A DNA stretch of 64,000 nucleotides from Candidatus Anammoxibacter sp. (GTDB taxonomy: Bacteria > Planctomycetota > Brocadiia > Brocadiales > Anammoxibacteraceae). Under the pieces are notes generated by a model. It did no database searches, was not told the origin of the DNA, and was given only the letters and a program-made list of their open reading frames with translations. Shown piece by piece: positions 7,706-16,276 of the stretch; within the stretch, counting starts at the first letter, position 1; every line of letters begins with the position of its first letter. The DNA lies in the NCBI GenBank assembly GCA_021777055.1, contig JAIQZO010000024.1, positions 310,001 to 374,000 of the forward strand. The letters are read 5' to 3'. A program made the position numbers and the translations under genes.

Positions 7706-9637
7706 ATGAAAATTAACAAAAAAAATGTAGTATATGATAAAAGCTTGTTAACTGACTATGATATATATCTTATCAAAAAGGGACACCATTTCAGGCTATA
7801 TAACAAACTTGGTTCACGGGTAATTGATGACAAAGATCTGCCTGGAACTTTTTTTGCTGTTTGGGCCCCTAATGCCTATGCAGTTTCTGTAATCGGCGAT
7901 TTTAACGACTGGGATAAAGAGTCACATCCATTACAGGTACGAAGCGACGATTCCGGTATATGGGAAGGTTTTATTCCGGGCATTTGCAACGGAGTGACGT
8001 ATAAGTATCACATAGTATCCAATAACTATAACTATTCCATCGACAAAAGTGATCCATTTGCGTTTTATTCTCAGAACGCACCAGAAACGGCATCTATTGT
8101 TTGGGACTTGGCATATAGCTGGAACGATGAACAATGGATGAAGAACCGTAAAGAGAAAAACTCTTTAAGTAAACCCATCTCAGTATACGAGATCCATATA
8201 GGATCATGGCGCAGGGTTGTAGAAGAAGGCAACAGATTTCTAACGTACAGAGAGAATGCGGAATACCTTGCCAAATATATTAAGTCAATGGGGTTTACCC
8301 ATGTGGAGTTTCTTCCCATAACCGAACACCCATTTTACGGTTCATGGGGATACCAGACTACAGGTTTCTTTTCTCCCACCAGTAGGTTTGGAACACCACA
8401 GGACTTTATGTATCTGGTGGATTATCTGCATCAGAATGACATTGGTGTAATAATAGACTGGGTGCCATCTCACTTTCCGTCTGACGGGCACAGTCTCTCT
8501 TTCTTCGATGGGACACACCTTTATGAACATGCAGACCCACAGCTCGGCTTTCATCCGGACTGGAAGAGCTGTATATTTAATTACAGCAGGAACGAGGTTC
8601 GTAGTTTCCTTATAAGCAGTGCTATTTTCTGGCTGGAAAAATACCACGTTGATTGTATACGGATAGACGCAGTAGCATCAATGATTTATCTGGATTACTC
8701 ACGTAAAGAAGGAGAATGGATACCGAATAAATATGGCGGCAATGAAAATCTTGACGCAATCTCATTACTAAAGCAGTTAAACGAAGAGGTATACAAATTA
8801 TTCCCTGACACCCAAACAATTGCGGAGGAATCAACGGCATGGCCCATGGTTTCCAAACCAACAACCGCAGGGGGATTAGGGTTTGGTCTAAAGTGGAACA
8901 TGGGATGGATGAATGATACGCTTAAGTATTTCAGCAGAGAACCCGTACATAGAAAACATCATCAGCATGACATTACATTCAGTCTCATATATGCATTCTC
9001 TGAAAACTACGTATTATCCCTCTCCCATGATGAAGTTGTTCACGGTAAGGGCTCGCTGCTTTCCAAAATGCCTGGAGATGACTGGCAAAAGTTTGCCAAC
9101 CTGCGGCTACTCTTTGGATATCTTTTTAGCCATCCTGGCAAAAAGCTTCTATTCATGGGAGATGAATTCGGGCAAATGAAGGAGTGGAATCACGATGTTT
9201 CACTCGATTGGGATTTAGTTGAACAACCACCGCACCAATCCATACAGAGATGGGTACGGGATTTAAACAGCTTTTATAGAAACGAGCCCATTCTTTATCA
9301 AAACGACTTTGATCCCCATGGGTTTGAATGGATAGATCTCCATGATTCGGAAAATAGTATCTTAAGCTTTATAAGAAAAGGTAAGAATACTAACGAAATT
9401 ATATTAGTTATATGCAATTTCACACCGGTTCCACGCGATAATTACATGGTAGGTGTTCCGATACCTGGATTATGGAAACAAGTTTTAAACAGTAATAACA
9501 GTGTATATGGTGGAAGCGATCTTGGCTTGAGTGATGGAGCTGAATCTCAACCCGTTAAGGCACATGGACGGGATAATTCAATATCCATAACAGTTCCTCC
9601 CTTAGGAATAGTTTTTTTTAAATCATCTGCGACTTAA
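7706..9637 (+). CDS. glgB: 1,4-alpha-glucan branching enzyme
   Basis: It makes alpha-1,6 branches in glycogen. Start ATG 7706 is chosen because MKINKKNVVYDKSLL begins the typical N-terminus and sits 1 nt after the phzF stop; an upstream in-frame start at 7643 lies inside phzF. The 643-residue length is normal. A CBM48 domain comes first (GTFFAVWAPNAYAVSVIGDF NDW). The GH13 catalytic barrel follows, with VEFLPITEHPF, SWGYQTTGFF, the nucleophile region CIRIDAVASMIYLDYSR, the acid/base IAEES and the SHDEVVHGKGSL loop. All expected catalytic residues are visible. The operon partners GH57 and malQ support a glycogen-turnover role. Confidence 0.95.
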   Translation: MKINKKNVVYDKSLLTDYDIYLIKKGHHFRLYNKLGSRVIDDKDLPGTFFAVWAPNAYAVSVIGDFNDWDKESHPLQVRSDDSGIWEGFIPGICNGVTYKYHIVSNNYNYSIDKSDPFAFYSQNAPETASIVWDLAYSWNDEQWMKNRKEKNSLSKPISVYEIHIGSWRRVVEEGNRFLTYRENAEYLAKYIKSMGFTHVEFLPITEHPFYGSWGYQTTGFFSPTSRFGTPQDFMYLVDYLHQNDIGVIIDWVPSHFPSDGHSLSFFDGTHLYEHADPQLGFHPDWKSCIFNYSRNEVRSFLISSAIFWLEKYHVDCIRIDAVASMIYLDYSRKEGEWIPNKYGGNENLDAISLLKQLNEEVYKLFPDTQTIAEESTAWPMVSKPTTAGGLGFGLKWNMGWMNDTLKYFSREPVHRKHHQHDITFSLIYAFSENYVLSLSHDEVVHGKGSLLSKMPGDDWQKFANLRLLFGYLFSHPGKKLLFMGDEFGQMKEWNHDVSLDWDLVEQPPHQSIQRWVRDLNSFYRNEPILYQNDFDPHGFEWIDLHDSENSILSFIRKGKNTNEIILVICNFTPVPRDNYMVGVPIPGLWKQVLNSNNSVYGGSDLGLSDGAESQPVKAHGRDNSISITVPPLGIVFFKSSAT

Positions 9638-9655
9638 GTATTAATTACATATAAT

Positions 9656-11206
9656 ATGAATAGATACATTTGCATTCACTCACATTTTTATCAACCTCCG
9701 AGGGAAAATCCCTGGCTGGAAAAGATTGAACGCCAGGAATCTGCGTATCCCTATCATGACTGGAATGAACGGATTACACATGAATGTTATCTGCCATATT
9801 CAGAATCTCCCATATTAGGAGCTGACGGAGATAACATCAAGATTATAAACAATTACAGCAAGACAAATTTTAACTTCGGGCCAACATTACTTTCATGGGT
9901 AAAAAAAAGAAAACCTGATTTATACAATACGATTATAAACACAGACAAAGAGAGCAGAAAACTATTTTCAGGACATGGACAGGCAATTGCACAGGTTTAT
10001 AACCACATCATCATGCCCCTTGCAAATGAGAGGGATAAACAAACACAGGTTATATGGGGGATAAAACATTTTGAACATCACTTTGGCAGGACACCGGAGG
10101 GGATGTGGCTTGCAGAAACCGCTGTTGATACAAAAACACTTGAAGTACTTGCTGAGCACGGAATAAAATTCACTATCCTTGCACCACGACAGGCAAAATG
10201 TATCAGGGAATTAGACAGCAATGAATGGATTGATGTAAGCAACGAGAGAATTGACTCAAAAAATGTTTATTTATGCCGGCTTCCTTCCGGAAAAAGCATT
10301 AACATTTTCTTTTATGATGGCAGTATCTCTAACGGAATTGCCTTTGGAGGCCTTCTTCACAATGGTGAAAATTTTGCAGAAAGGCTAATTACCGCCTTTT
10401 CAGACGAAAACAATAATAATCAGCTTGTTAATATTGCAACTGACGGTGAGACATTTGGACATCATCAACGTTACGGCAATATGGCCCTTGCATACTGCAT
10501 TTACCACATAGAGAAACATAATCTTGCAAAGTTTACAGTTTACGGTGAATACCTTGAAAAATTTCCCCCTCTTTATGAAGCACAAATAGTAGAAAACTCA
10601 TCATGGAGCTGCGCCCACGGAATAGAGAGATGGAGAAGTAACTGCGGGTGCAATGCCGGAACAAATTCAGAATGGTCACAAGAGTGGCGAGAACCGCTGC
10701 GTAACGCTTTGGACTGGCTACGTGACAAATTAATAGCGATTTATGAAGAAGAATCGGCTCAACTAGTTAATGATCCATGGATAGCAAGAAACAACTATAT
10801 TGATCTTATGATGGACAAATCAAGCGTAGGATTGAATCTTTTTTTAGAAAAGCATGGAAGAAAGCAGTTGTCGGAAAAAGAGACATACAAGGTTCTACAA
10901 TTACTGGAGATGCAAAAGTTTGCAATGTTTATGTATACAAGCTGCGGATGGTTCTTTGACGATGTTTCACGTATAGAAACAATTCAGAACATGCAGTGTG
11001 CCGCAAGGTCAATAATGTTGGCTAAAGAGATTTGCGGTGTAAACCTGGAGGAAGAATTTCTTAATCTGCTAAAGCTTGCGCCAAGTAATGTAAGCGACTT
11101 TAAAACGGGTGATATAGTATACAATATGCTTGTAAAGCCAACAATTCCTGAAAAGCCAAACCTGGAACTACAAGAGCTCTTTTTTAATCCAGAAATGTTT
11201 GATTAA
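9656..11206 (+). CDS. GH57 family glycoside hydrolase (DUF3536-type)
   Basis: A 516-residue retaining glucan-acting enzyme of family GH57. The start is typical (ICIHSHFYQPPRENPWL). The nucleophile glutamate lies in EGMWLAETAVD and the catalytic aspartate in IATDGETFGHH. A tryptophan/cysteine-rich block ENSSWSCAHGIERW and the segment PWIARNNYIDLM are typical of the DUF3536-containing subfamily. Members are often longer, about 800 residues, so this is a short form. It is probably an alpha-amylase or branching/transferase activity on glycogen. No signal peptide is present, so it is cytoplasmic. It lies 18 nt after glgB and just before malQ in the same operon. Confidence 0.85.
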   Translation: MNRYICIHSHFYQPPRENPWLEKIERQESAYPYHDWNERITHECYLPYSESPILGADGDNIKIINNYSKTNFNFGPTLLSWVKKRKPDLYNTIINTDKESRKLFSGHGQAIAQVYNHIIMPLANERDKQTQVIWGIKHFEHHFGRTPEGMWLAETAVDTKTLEVLAEHGIKFTILAPRQAKCIRELDSNEWIDVSNERIDSKNVYLCRLPSGKSINIFFYDGSISNGIAFGGLLHNGENFAERLITAFSDENNNNQLVNIATDGETFGHHQRYGNMALAYCIYHIEKHNLAKFTVYGEYLEKFPPLYEAQIVENSSWSCAHGIERWRSNCGCNAGTNSEWSQEWREPLRNALDWLRDKLIAIYEEESAQLVNDPWIARNNYIDLMMDKSSVGLNLFLEKHGRKQLSEKETYKVLQLLEMQKFAMFMYTSCGWFFDDVSRIETIQNMQCAARSIMLAKEICGVNLEEEFLNLLKLAPSNVSDFKTGDIVYNMLVKPTIPEKPNLELQELFFNPEMFD

Positions 11207-11284
11207 GGCTTTTAATTGTGTCTTTTATTACGAAGGTTTCTCCCTACTACTTTTTTGCTAATTTATAGCAATCGCAATATAATT

Positions 11285-12787
11285 ATGAATAAAAGAGGAA
11301 GCGGTATTCTGCTTCATATTACATCTCTCCCATCATTGTATGGTATCGGCGATTTAGGCCCGGCAGCATATGCGTTTGCAGACTTTTTATCAGACACAAA
11401 ACAGAGTTATTGGCAAATTCTGCCCACTAATCCTACGGACACTCTCTACGGTAATTCTCCCTATAGCAGCATATCTGCTTTTGCAGGTAATCCCCTATTA
11501 ATAAGTCCTGAAGTATTGGTTAAGAAAGGGTTTCTAGACAACAGAGACATAACTCCAATACCGGATTTTTCCAAAAGCAGGGTTGACTATATTGCTGTAA
11601 CTAATTACAAAAACAGCATTTTATCATTAGCTTTTGAACGGTTCGCATCAAGTAAAGAAGGCATGAGCGATTACAAAAAATTTTGTTCAGAAAATTGTAA
11701 CTGGCTGGATGATTTTTCCATTTTTACCGTCTTAAACCATCATGTATATGATAAAAGATCTTGGAGTGAATGGTCATTAGACTTGCGCGATAGAGACCGT
11801 AACGCTCTAAATTGTATCAAACAGCAATATGCGGAAGTTATAGAGAAAGAGAAATTTCTCCAGTATCTGTTCTTTATACAGTGGCAAGACCTTAAACAGT
11901 ACTGCAATGGGTTGGGAGTACAGATTATCGGGGATATTCCCATCTATATAGATTATGAAAGTGTGGATGTATGGACACATTCCGAACTTTTTAATCTGAA
12001 TGAAGATAAAAAACGTATAACAGTTGCTGGTGTACCTCCAGACTATTTTAGTGAAACCGGTCAGCTCTGGGGCAACCCCGTATATAAATGGGACGTATTG
12101 AAAGAGTCAGGTTATGATTGGTGGCTAAAAAGGATAGAACATAACACGAAGCTATTTGATTTGGTGCGGATAGACCACTTTAGAGGCCTTGTTGCGTATT
12201 GGGAAGTTGCGGCAGAAGAAGAGAACGCAATAAACGGAAGCTGGGTAGACGTTCCAGTATATGATTTCTTTGATACCGTACTCAGAGAACACCCTCAGGC
12301 ACCAATAATTGCAGAGGATCTTGGAATAATTACAGAAGACGTAAGTGAGGTAATTAACCATTTTAATTTTCCAGGAATGAAGATACTTATGTTTGCATTT
12401 GGAGATGACATTTCCACAAACCCTTACATTCCTCATAACTTTGAGAAAAATTGCATTGTTTATACCGGCACTCATGATAATAATACGGTACGAGCATGGT
12501 TTGATGAAGAGATTTCAGAGGATCACAAGGAGAATCTATTTAAATACCTTGGACGAAAAGTAGAATCCAATGATATTAACTGGACATTAATAAGGGTCGC
12601 AATGATGTCAATAGCAAATACCGCTATTTTCCCAATGCAAGATATACTCGGATTAGGAAAAGAAGCCAGGATGAACCTACCTTCTACATCAATCGTAAAT
12701 TGGGAATGGAGATTCCAACCTGATCAACTGACTCAAGAGATCAGGGAAACCCTTCTGGAAATGACAAAGATCTATAAAAGGGGATAA
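11285..12787 (+). CDS. malQ: 4-alpha-glucanotransferase
   Basis: It transfers glucan chains between malto-oligosaccharides (amylomaltase, GH77). ATG 11285 is the likely start, because MNKRGSGILLHITSLPSLYG is the normal family N-terminus; the frame is open back to GTG 11216 but that adds an atypical hydrophobic leader. The resulting 500 residues are typical. Visible motifs are GIGDLGPAAYAFADFL, YWQILPTNPT, LFDLVRIDHFRGLVAYW (nucleophile Asp), IIAEDLGIIT (acid/base Glu) and YTGTHDNNTVRAWF (transition-state Asp). It is the last gene of the phzF-glgB-GH57-malQ run, which together covers branching, hydrolysis and chain recycling of glycogen. Confidence 0.95.
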   Translation: MNKRGSGILLHITSLPSLYGIGDLGPAAYAFADFLSDTKQSYWQILPTNPTDTLYGNSPYSSISAFAGNPLLISPEVLVKKGFLDNRDITPIPDFSKSRVDYIAVTNYKNSILSLAFERFASSKEGMSDYKKFCSENCNWLDDFSIFTVLNHHVYDKRSWSEWSLDLRDRDRNALNCIKQQYAEVIEKEKFLQYLFFIQWQDLKQYCNGLGVQIIGDIPIYIDYESVDVWTHSELFNLNEDKKRITVAGVPPDYFSETGQLWGNPVYKWDVLKESGYDWWLKRIEHNTKLFDLVRIDHFRGLVAYWEVAAEEENAINGSWVDVPVYDFFDTVLREHPQAPIIAEDLGIITEDVSEVINHFNFPGMKILMFAFGDDISTNPYIPHNFEKNCIVYTGTHDNNTVRAWFDEEISEDHKENLFKYLGRKVESNDINWTLIRVAMMSIANTAIFPMQDILGLGKEARMNLPSTSIVNWEWRFQPDQLTQEIRETLLEMTKIYKRG

Positions 12788-12796
12788 GTGCAAAGT

Positions 12797-12845
12797 TAAG
12801 CGGTTAGAGATTGTAGTTTGATGAAGATAATGTGACGATGTGAGA
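12797..12845. repeat. Possible fragment of the MITE-like family
   Basis: The stretch ending GAAGATAATGTGACGATG resembles the inside of the 1027-1206 element (AAGATAATGTGAAGATG there), with weaker similarity for about 25 bp upstream. It lies in the gap after malQ. Confidence 0.35.
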
Positions 12846-12951
12846 AAAAAAGATCAATTTCTAATTACTAATTTGCTAAACATGGTTTAACATTTGAAGG
12901 AAAGAATACAGTAGTTATCTGATGTTTTTGGAGATTACATTTCCAATAAAA

Positions 12952-12977
12952 CGTTCCCAAACAGCAGTTTGGGAACG
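12952..12977 (-). terminator. Intrinsic terminator of the hslVU operon
   Basis: Perfect 11-bp arms CGTTCCCAAAC (12952-12962) and GTTTGGGAACG (12967-12977) with a 4-nt loop. Read on the minus strand, the stem is followed by TTTTATT. It lies 85 nt past the hslU stop. The plus-strand side has no T run, so it terminates malQ less convincingly. Confidence 0.75.
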
Positions 12978-13061
12978 AAATTGCAAGTATGGCTACGTTT
13001 TTCCGTAATTACTTCCGTATATAATTTCTTCTGGGACGCATTCAAATTGTCTCCCATATCT

Positions 13062-14432
13062 CTACAAGATATAACGGCTCAAATCTTCATCTTTTGATAT
13101 ATCCTGCAACTTGTCTTTGACATAAGCCTCATTAATCTTAATATCGCTTAGACTATCATCAGGGGCAGCAAAGGATACCTCTTCCAGTAATTTTTCCATA
13201 ATGGTATGCAGCCTTCGGGCTCCAATATTTTGCATCTTTGTGTTAACTTGAACCGCTAACTCTGTAATCTCTTCTATTCCGTCATCTTCAAATGAAATAT
13301 TTACACCTTCGGTTTTAAGTAAAGCAACATACTGCTTTATCAATGCATTCTTAGGCTCAGTAAGTATTCGTTTAAAATCTTCCTTCCCAAGCGGATTGAG
13401 CTCCACTCTAATAGGAAATCTTCCCTGTAATTCCGGAATCAGGTCAGATGGTTTTGAAACATGGAACGCTCCAGCCGCAATAAAAAGGATACGATCAGAC
13501 TTTACCATCCCATACCGGGTCACAACAGTAGACCCCTCTACAATAGGGAGAAGGTCCCTTTGAACACCTTCACGAGATACATCAGGGCCATGACTCCCCT
13601 CTTTGCTGGCAACTTTATCAATTTCGTCTATGAAGATAATACCATAGTTCTCTGTCCGATCTATAGCCTCTTTCATAACCTTGTCCTTATCAATTGCCTT
13701 TTCCGCCTCTTCCTGCATAAGAATCCGTCTGGCTTCACTTACCGTAACTTTCTTTACCTGTGATTTAGCGGGCACCATCTGTTCCAAGATATTTTGAAAA
13801 TCAACGCCAAGCTCTTCCCCCCCGGCAACAATACCCTGAAATATCATCGGCCTTTCATTCACTGAGAGCTCTACCATTTTGTCTTCAAGTTTTTTGTCCC
13901 GTAATTTCTCACGAAACTTTTCACGTGTACTTTTCTGCTGCTCTTCCTGCTGCACTTCCTGATCAATACCATCAGCACTATCAGTACCATCTTCTTTTTT
14001 CAGGTTTGTTTTAGGAGGTAACGGTAGAAGGAGATCCAGTAGCCGCTCTTCTGCCATTTTTTCCGCCTTTTGTTTGACCTCTTCCATCTTCTCTGTCTTT
14101 ACCATGTTGACACTTATTTCAACAATATCCCTTATCATCGATTCCACATCACGGCCATGGTATCCAACCTCCGTATATTTAGACGCCTCTACTTTTAAAA
14201 ACGGTGCATTTACCAGAGTAGCCAACCTCCTTGCAATCTCAGTCTTACCAACACCAGTGGGTCCAATCATTATAATATTCTTCGGCAATACTTCCTCGCG
14301 CAACTCTTCGGACAACTGCTCCCTTCGCCAACGGTTTCTAATCGCAATAGCAACCGATCTCTTTGCGTCTTTCTGTGAAACAATATATTTATCAAGCTCT
14401 TCTACTATTTTTTTTGGAGTTAAATGCTTCAC
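13062..14432 (-). CDS. hslU: ATP-dependent protease ATPase subunit HslU (ClpY)
   Basis: The AAA+ unfoldase that feeds proteins to HslV. It starts with [20 protein letters not shown]. Walker A is [15 protein letters not shown] and Walker B is [11 protein letters not shown]. The intermediate I-domain follows Walker A, with a charged insert around residues 120-180, and the GRFPIRVEL and [16 protein letters not shown] segments are typical. The 456-residue length is normal, and the C-terminus DLSRYIL keeps the hydrophobic tail that docks into HslV. The ATG overlaps the hslV stop by 4 nt, so the two genes are translationally coupled. Confidence 0.97.
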   Translation of the reverse strand: MKHLTPKKIVEELDKYIVSQKDAKRSVAIAIRNRWRREQLSEELREEVLPKNIIMIGPTGVGKTEIARRLATLVNAPFLKVEASKYTEVGYHGRDVESMIRDIVEISVNMVKTEKMEEVKQKAEKMAEERLLDLLLPLPPKTNLKKEDGTDSADGIDQEVQQEEQQKSTREKFREKLRDKKLEDKMVELSVNERPMIFQGIVAGGEELGVDFQNILEQMVPAKSQVKKVTVSEARRILMQEEAEKAIDKDKVMKEAIDRTENYGIIFIDEIDKVASKEGSHGPDVSREGVQRDLLPIVEGSTVVTRYGMVKSDRILFIAAGAFHVSKPSDLIPELQGRFPIRVELNPLGKEDFKRILTEPKNALIKQYVALLKTEGVNISFEDDGIEEITELAVQVNTKMQNIGARRLHTIMEKLLEEVSFAAPDDSLSDIKINEAYVKDKLQDISKDEDLSRYIL

Positions 14433-14959
14433 GAAACCTCCTCTACATGAATATTATCATTAGTGTAAATGCATATTTCAGCACTGATCTTAAGCGCCTC
14501 TTCCACAACTTTTTTCACCGGCAAATCTGTATGCATCATTAAAGACTTTGCAGCCGCAATAGCGTACGGCCCTCCCGAACCTATCCCGATGATGCCATCA
14601 TCAGGCTCAATAACGTCACCTGTACCTGAAACAAGCAGTGAATACTTCTTATCCACCACCGCCAGCAAAGATTCCAGTTTCCTTAAAACCTTGTCAGTTC
14701 TCCAATCTTTAGCAAGTTCAAGGGCGCCTTTGAGTATATTACCCTGATACTGCTCCAACTTCGCGCTAAATCTCTCTAAAAGAGCAAAAGAATCTGCGGC
14801 TGATCCGGCAAATCCTACAATAACTTTATCATCGTAAAGTTTCCTGATTTTATTAGCTTTATGTTTAACCACTGTGTTGCCAAGCGTCACCTGTCCATCT
14901 CCACCAATTGCAACATTGTCTCCACGACGTACAGATAATATTGTTGTTGCTTTAAACAT
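14429..14959 (-). CDS. hslV: ATP-dependent protease subunit HslV (ClpQ)
   Basis: An N-terminal-threonine peptidase forming the proteolytic chamber. The mature enzyme would start at TTILSVRR after removal of a 4-residue propeptide MFKA; the Thr is the nucleophile. [20 protein letters not shown] and [20 protein letters not shown] are standard. The 176-residue length matches the family. It is the first gene of a two-gene hslVU operon with a terminator after hslU. The stop of hslV and the start of hslU overlap. Confidence 0.96.
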   Translation of the reverse strand: MFKATTILSVRRGDNVAIGGDGQVTLGNTVVKHKANKIRKLYDDKVIVGFAGSAADSFALLERFSAKLEQYQGNILKGALELAKDWRTDKVLRKLESLLAVVDKKYSLLVSGTGDVIEPDDGIIGIGSGGPYAIAAAKSLMMHTDLPVKKVVEEALKISAEICIYTNDNIHVEEVS

Positions 14960-15351
14960 TATTTACACCAATTGCAAAAAGATTGTAAATATAATTTCTT
15001 TTATACCATCTTTGAATCTTTTGCCAAAAAACACGAGCAAAAATCACCTGTTGTAGAAATAACTTAACAGGTTTATCCCCATTTTAAATCCAATAATGCA
15101 GTTAACGGAATTATAGAAATACATGATAAAGCTTTATATAACGGTTATCAAGTTTTTTTAATCCAGTTTTAATTTTATTATATATTTAATAAATTCACAA
15201 AAGAGGATTAATATGATAAAGATCTACCGGTCATAGTTTACAGGCAACCGGTTAAAATCTTTCCCAGTTTGTAAAAATATGGTATTATTCCAAAACTGAA
15301 TTTAAACAATAAGATCACTACTTAAGTGTCTAGACTAAAAGGAGATTTAAT
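14960..15351. other. Intergenic gap between divergent hslV and cobM
   Basis: AT-rich. It contains ACCGGT at 15225-15230 and again around 15247-15252, which could pair as a small hairpin. No cobalamin riboswitch signature was found before cobM. A SD-like AAAGGAGA precedes the cobM ATG. Confidence 0.4.
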
Positions 15352-16104
15352 ATGAAAGTCTACTTCATAGGCGCCGGACCTGGTGATCCGGAGCTTATAA
15401 CCATAAAGGGAAAAAATGCCATAGAAGCAGCAGGTTACTGTATTTACACTGGTTCGTTGGTAAACAAAGAGATCCTCCAGTACACAAGCCCTAAAGCAAA
15501 GATATTCAATTCCGCATCAATGACGCTGGATGAAGTTCTTTCTGTAATAAAAGAAGCCCAGGAGCAGGGAGAAAACGTTGCCAGGATTCATACGGGAGAT
15601 CCTTCTATTTATGGTGCAATTCAGGAGCAAATGGAAGCTTTGGAGAAGATGGGAATCGATTATGATGTCATCCCCGGTGTAAGCTCTTTTACCGCAGCCG
15701 CAGCATCATTAAAACAGGAGTTAACACTCCCAGGCGTATCACAAACCGTTATCATTACACGTCTCAAAGGCAGGACTCCGGTTCCGGAAACTGAAGATCT
15801 TGAAATTCTTGCAAAATCAAAGGCAACGATTTGTATTTTCCTAAGTATTGGTCAAATTGAAAGTATAGCTTTACACTTATCACAATTTTACGGTAAAAGT
15901 TGTTCTGTTGCAGTAGTATACAAAGCCACTTGGAAAGAAGAGAAAATAATCACTGGTACACTTGACGACATAGGGCTAAAGGTACAACAAAGCGGAATAA
16001 ACAAAACTGCCGTTATTATTGTCGGAAAGGTTTTAAAAAAAAATTTTGACAAGTCAAAGCTTTATGATAAAGACTTTGAACATGGATGCCGAAAAAAGAA
16101 GTAA
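15352..16104 (+). CDS. cobM: Precorrin-4 / cobalt-precorrin-4 C11-methyltransferase
   Basis: An SAM-dependent methyltransferase of the corrin ring, used in cobalamin synthesis. The family hallmarks are the N-terminal VYFIGAGPGDPELITIKG loop, RIHTGDPSIYGAIQEQM and the conserved VIPGVSSFTAAAA stretch, with ITRLKGRTPVPE as the C11-enzyme specific segment. At 250 residues it is full length and cytoplasmic. It stands alone here; no other cob/cbi gene lies within the window, so the pathway must be dispersed. The C-terminus is basic and slightly extended. Confidence 0.92.
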   Translation: MKVYFIGAGPGDPELITIKGKNAIEAAGYCIYTGSLVNKEILQYTSPKAKIFNSASMTLDEVLSVIKEAQEQGENVARIHTGDPSIYGAIQEQMEALEKMGIDYDVIPGVSSFTAAAASLKQELTLPGVSQTVIITRLKGRTPVPETEDLEILAKSKATICIFLSIGQIESIALHLSQFYGKSCSVAVVYKATWKEEKIITGTLDDIGLKVQQSGINKTAVIIVGKVLKKNFDKSKLYDKDFEHGCRKKK

Positions 16105-16276
16105 AGTTTAAACATCATCTTTCTTTATGTAAAATAAAAATCATTTAGGATAACGTCCTCTAGAAGATGGGTGTTTTTATTGTTAATTATTTTGTTTATA
16201 TATTTAACTAATTTTCATTTAGTTTATGCTGTTTTTTAATTTTAAAATTTTAAAATTTTCCCCAAATATAAAACAG

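Noticed and set aside
15200-15351. Possible cobalamin riboswitch upstream of cobM
   Set aside because: No B12-box-like conserved segment was seen, only a short ACCGGT pair.
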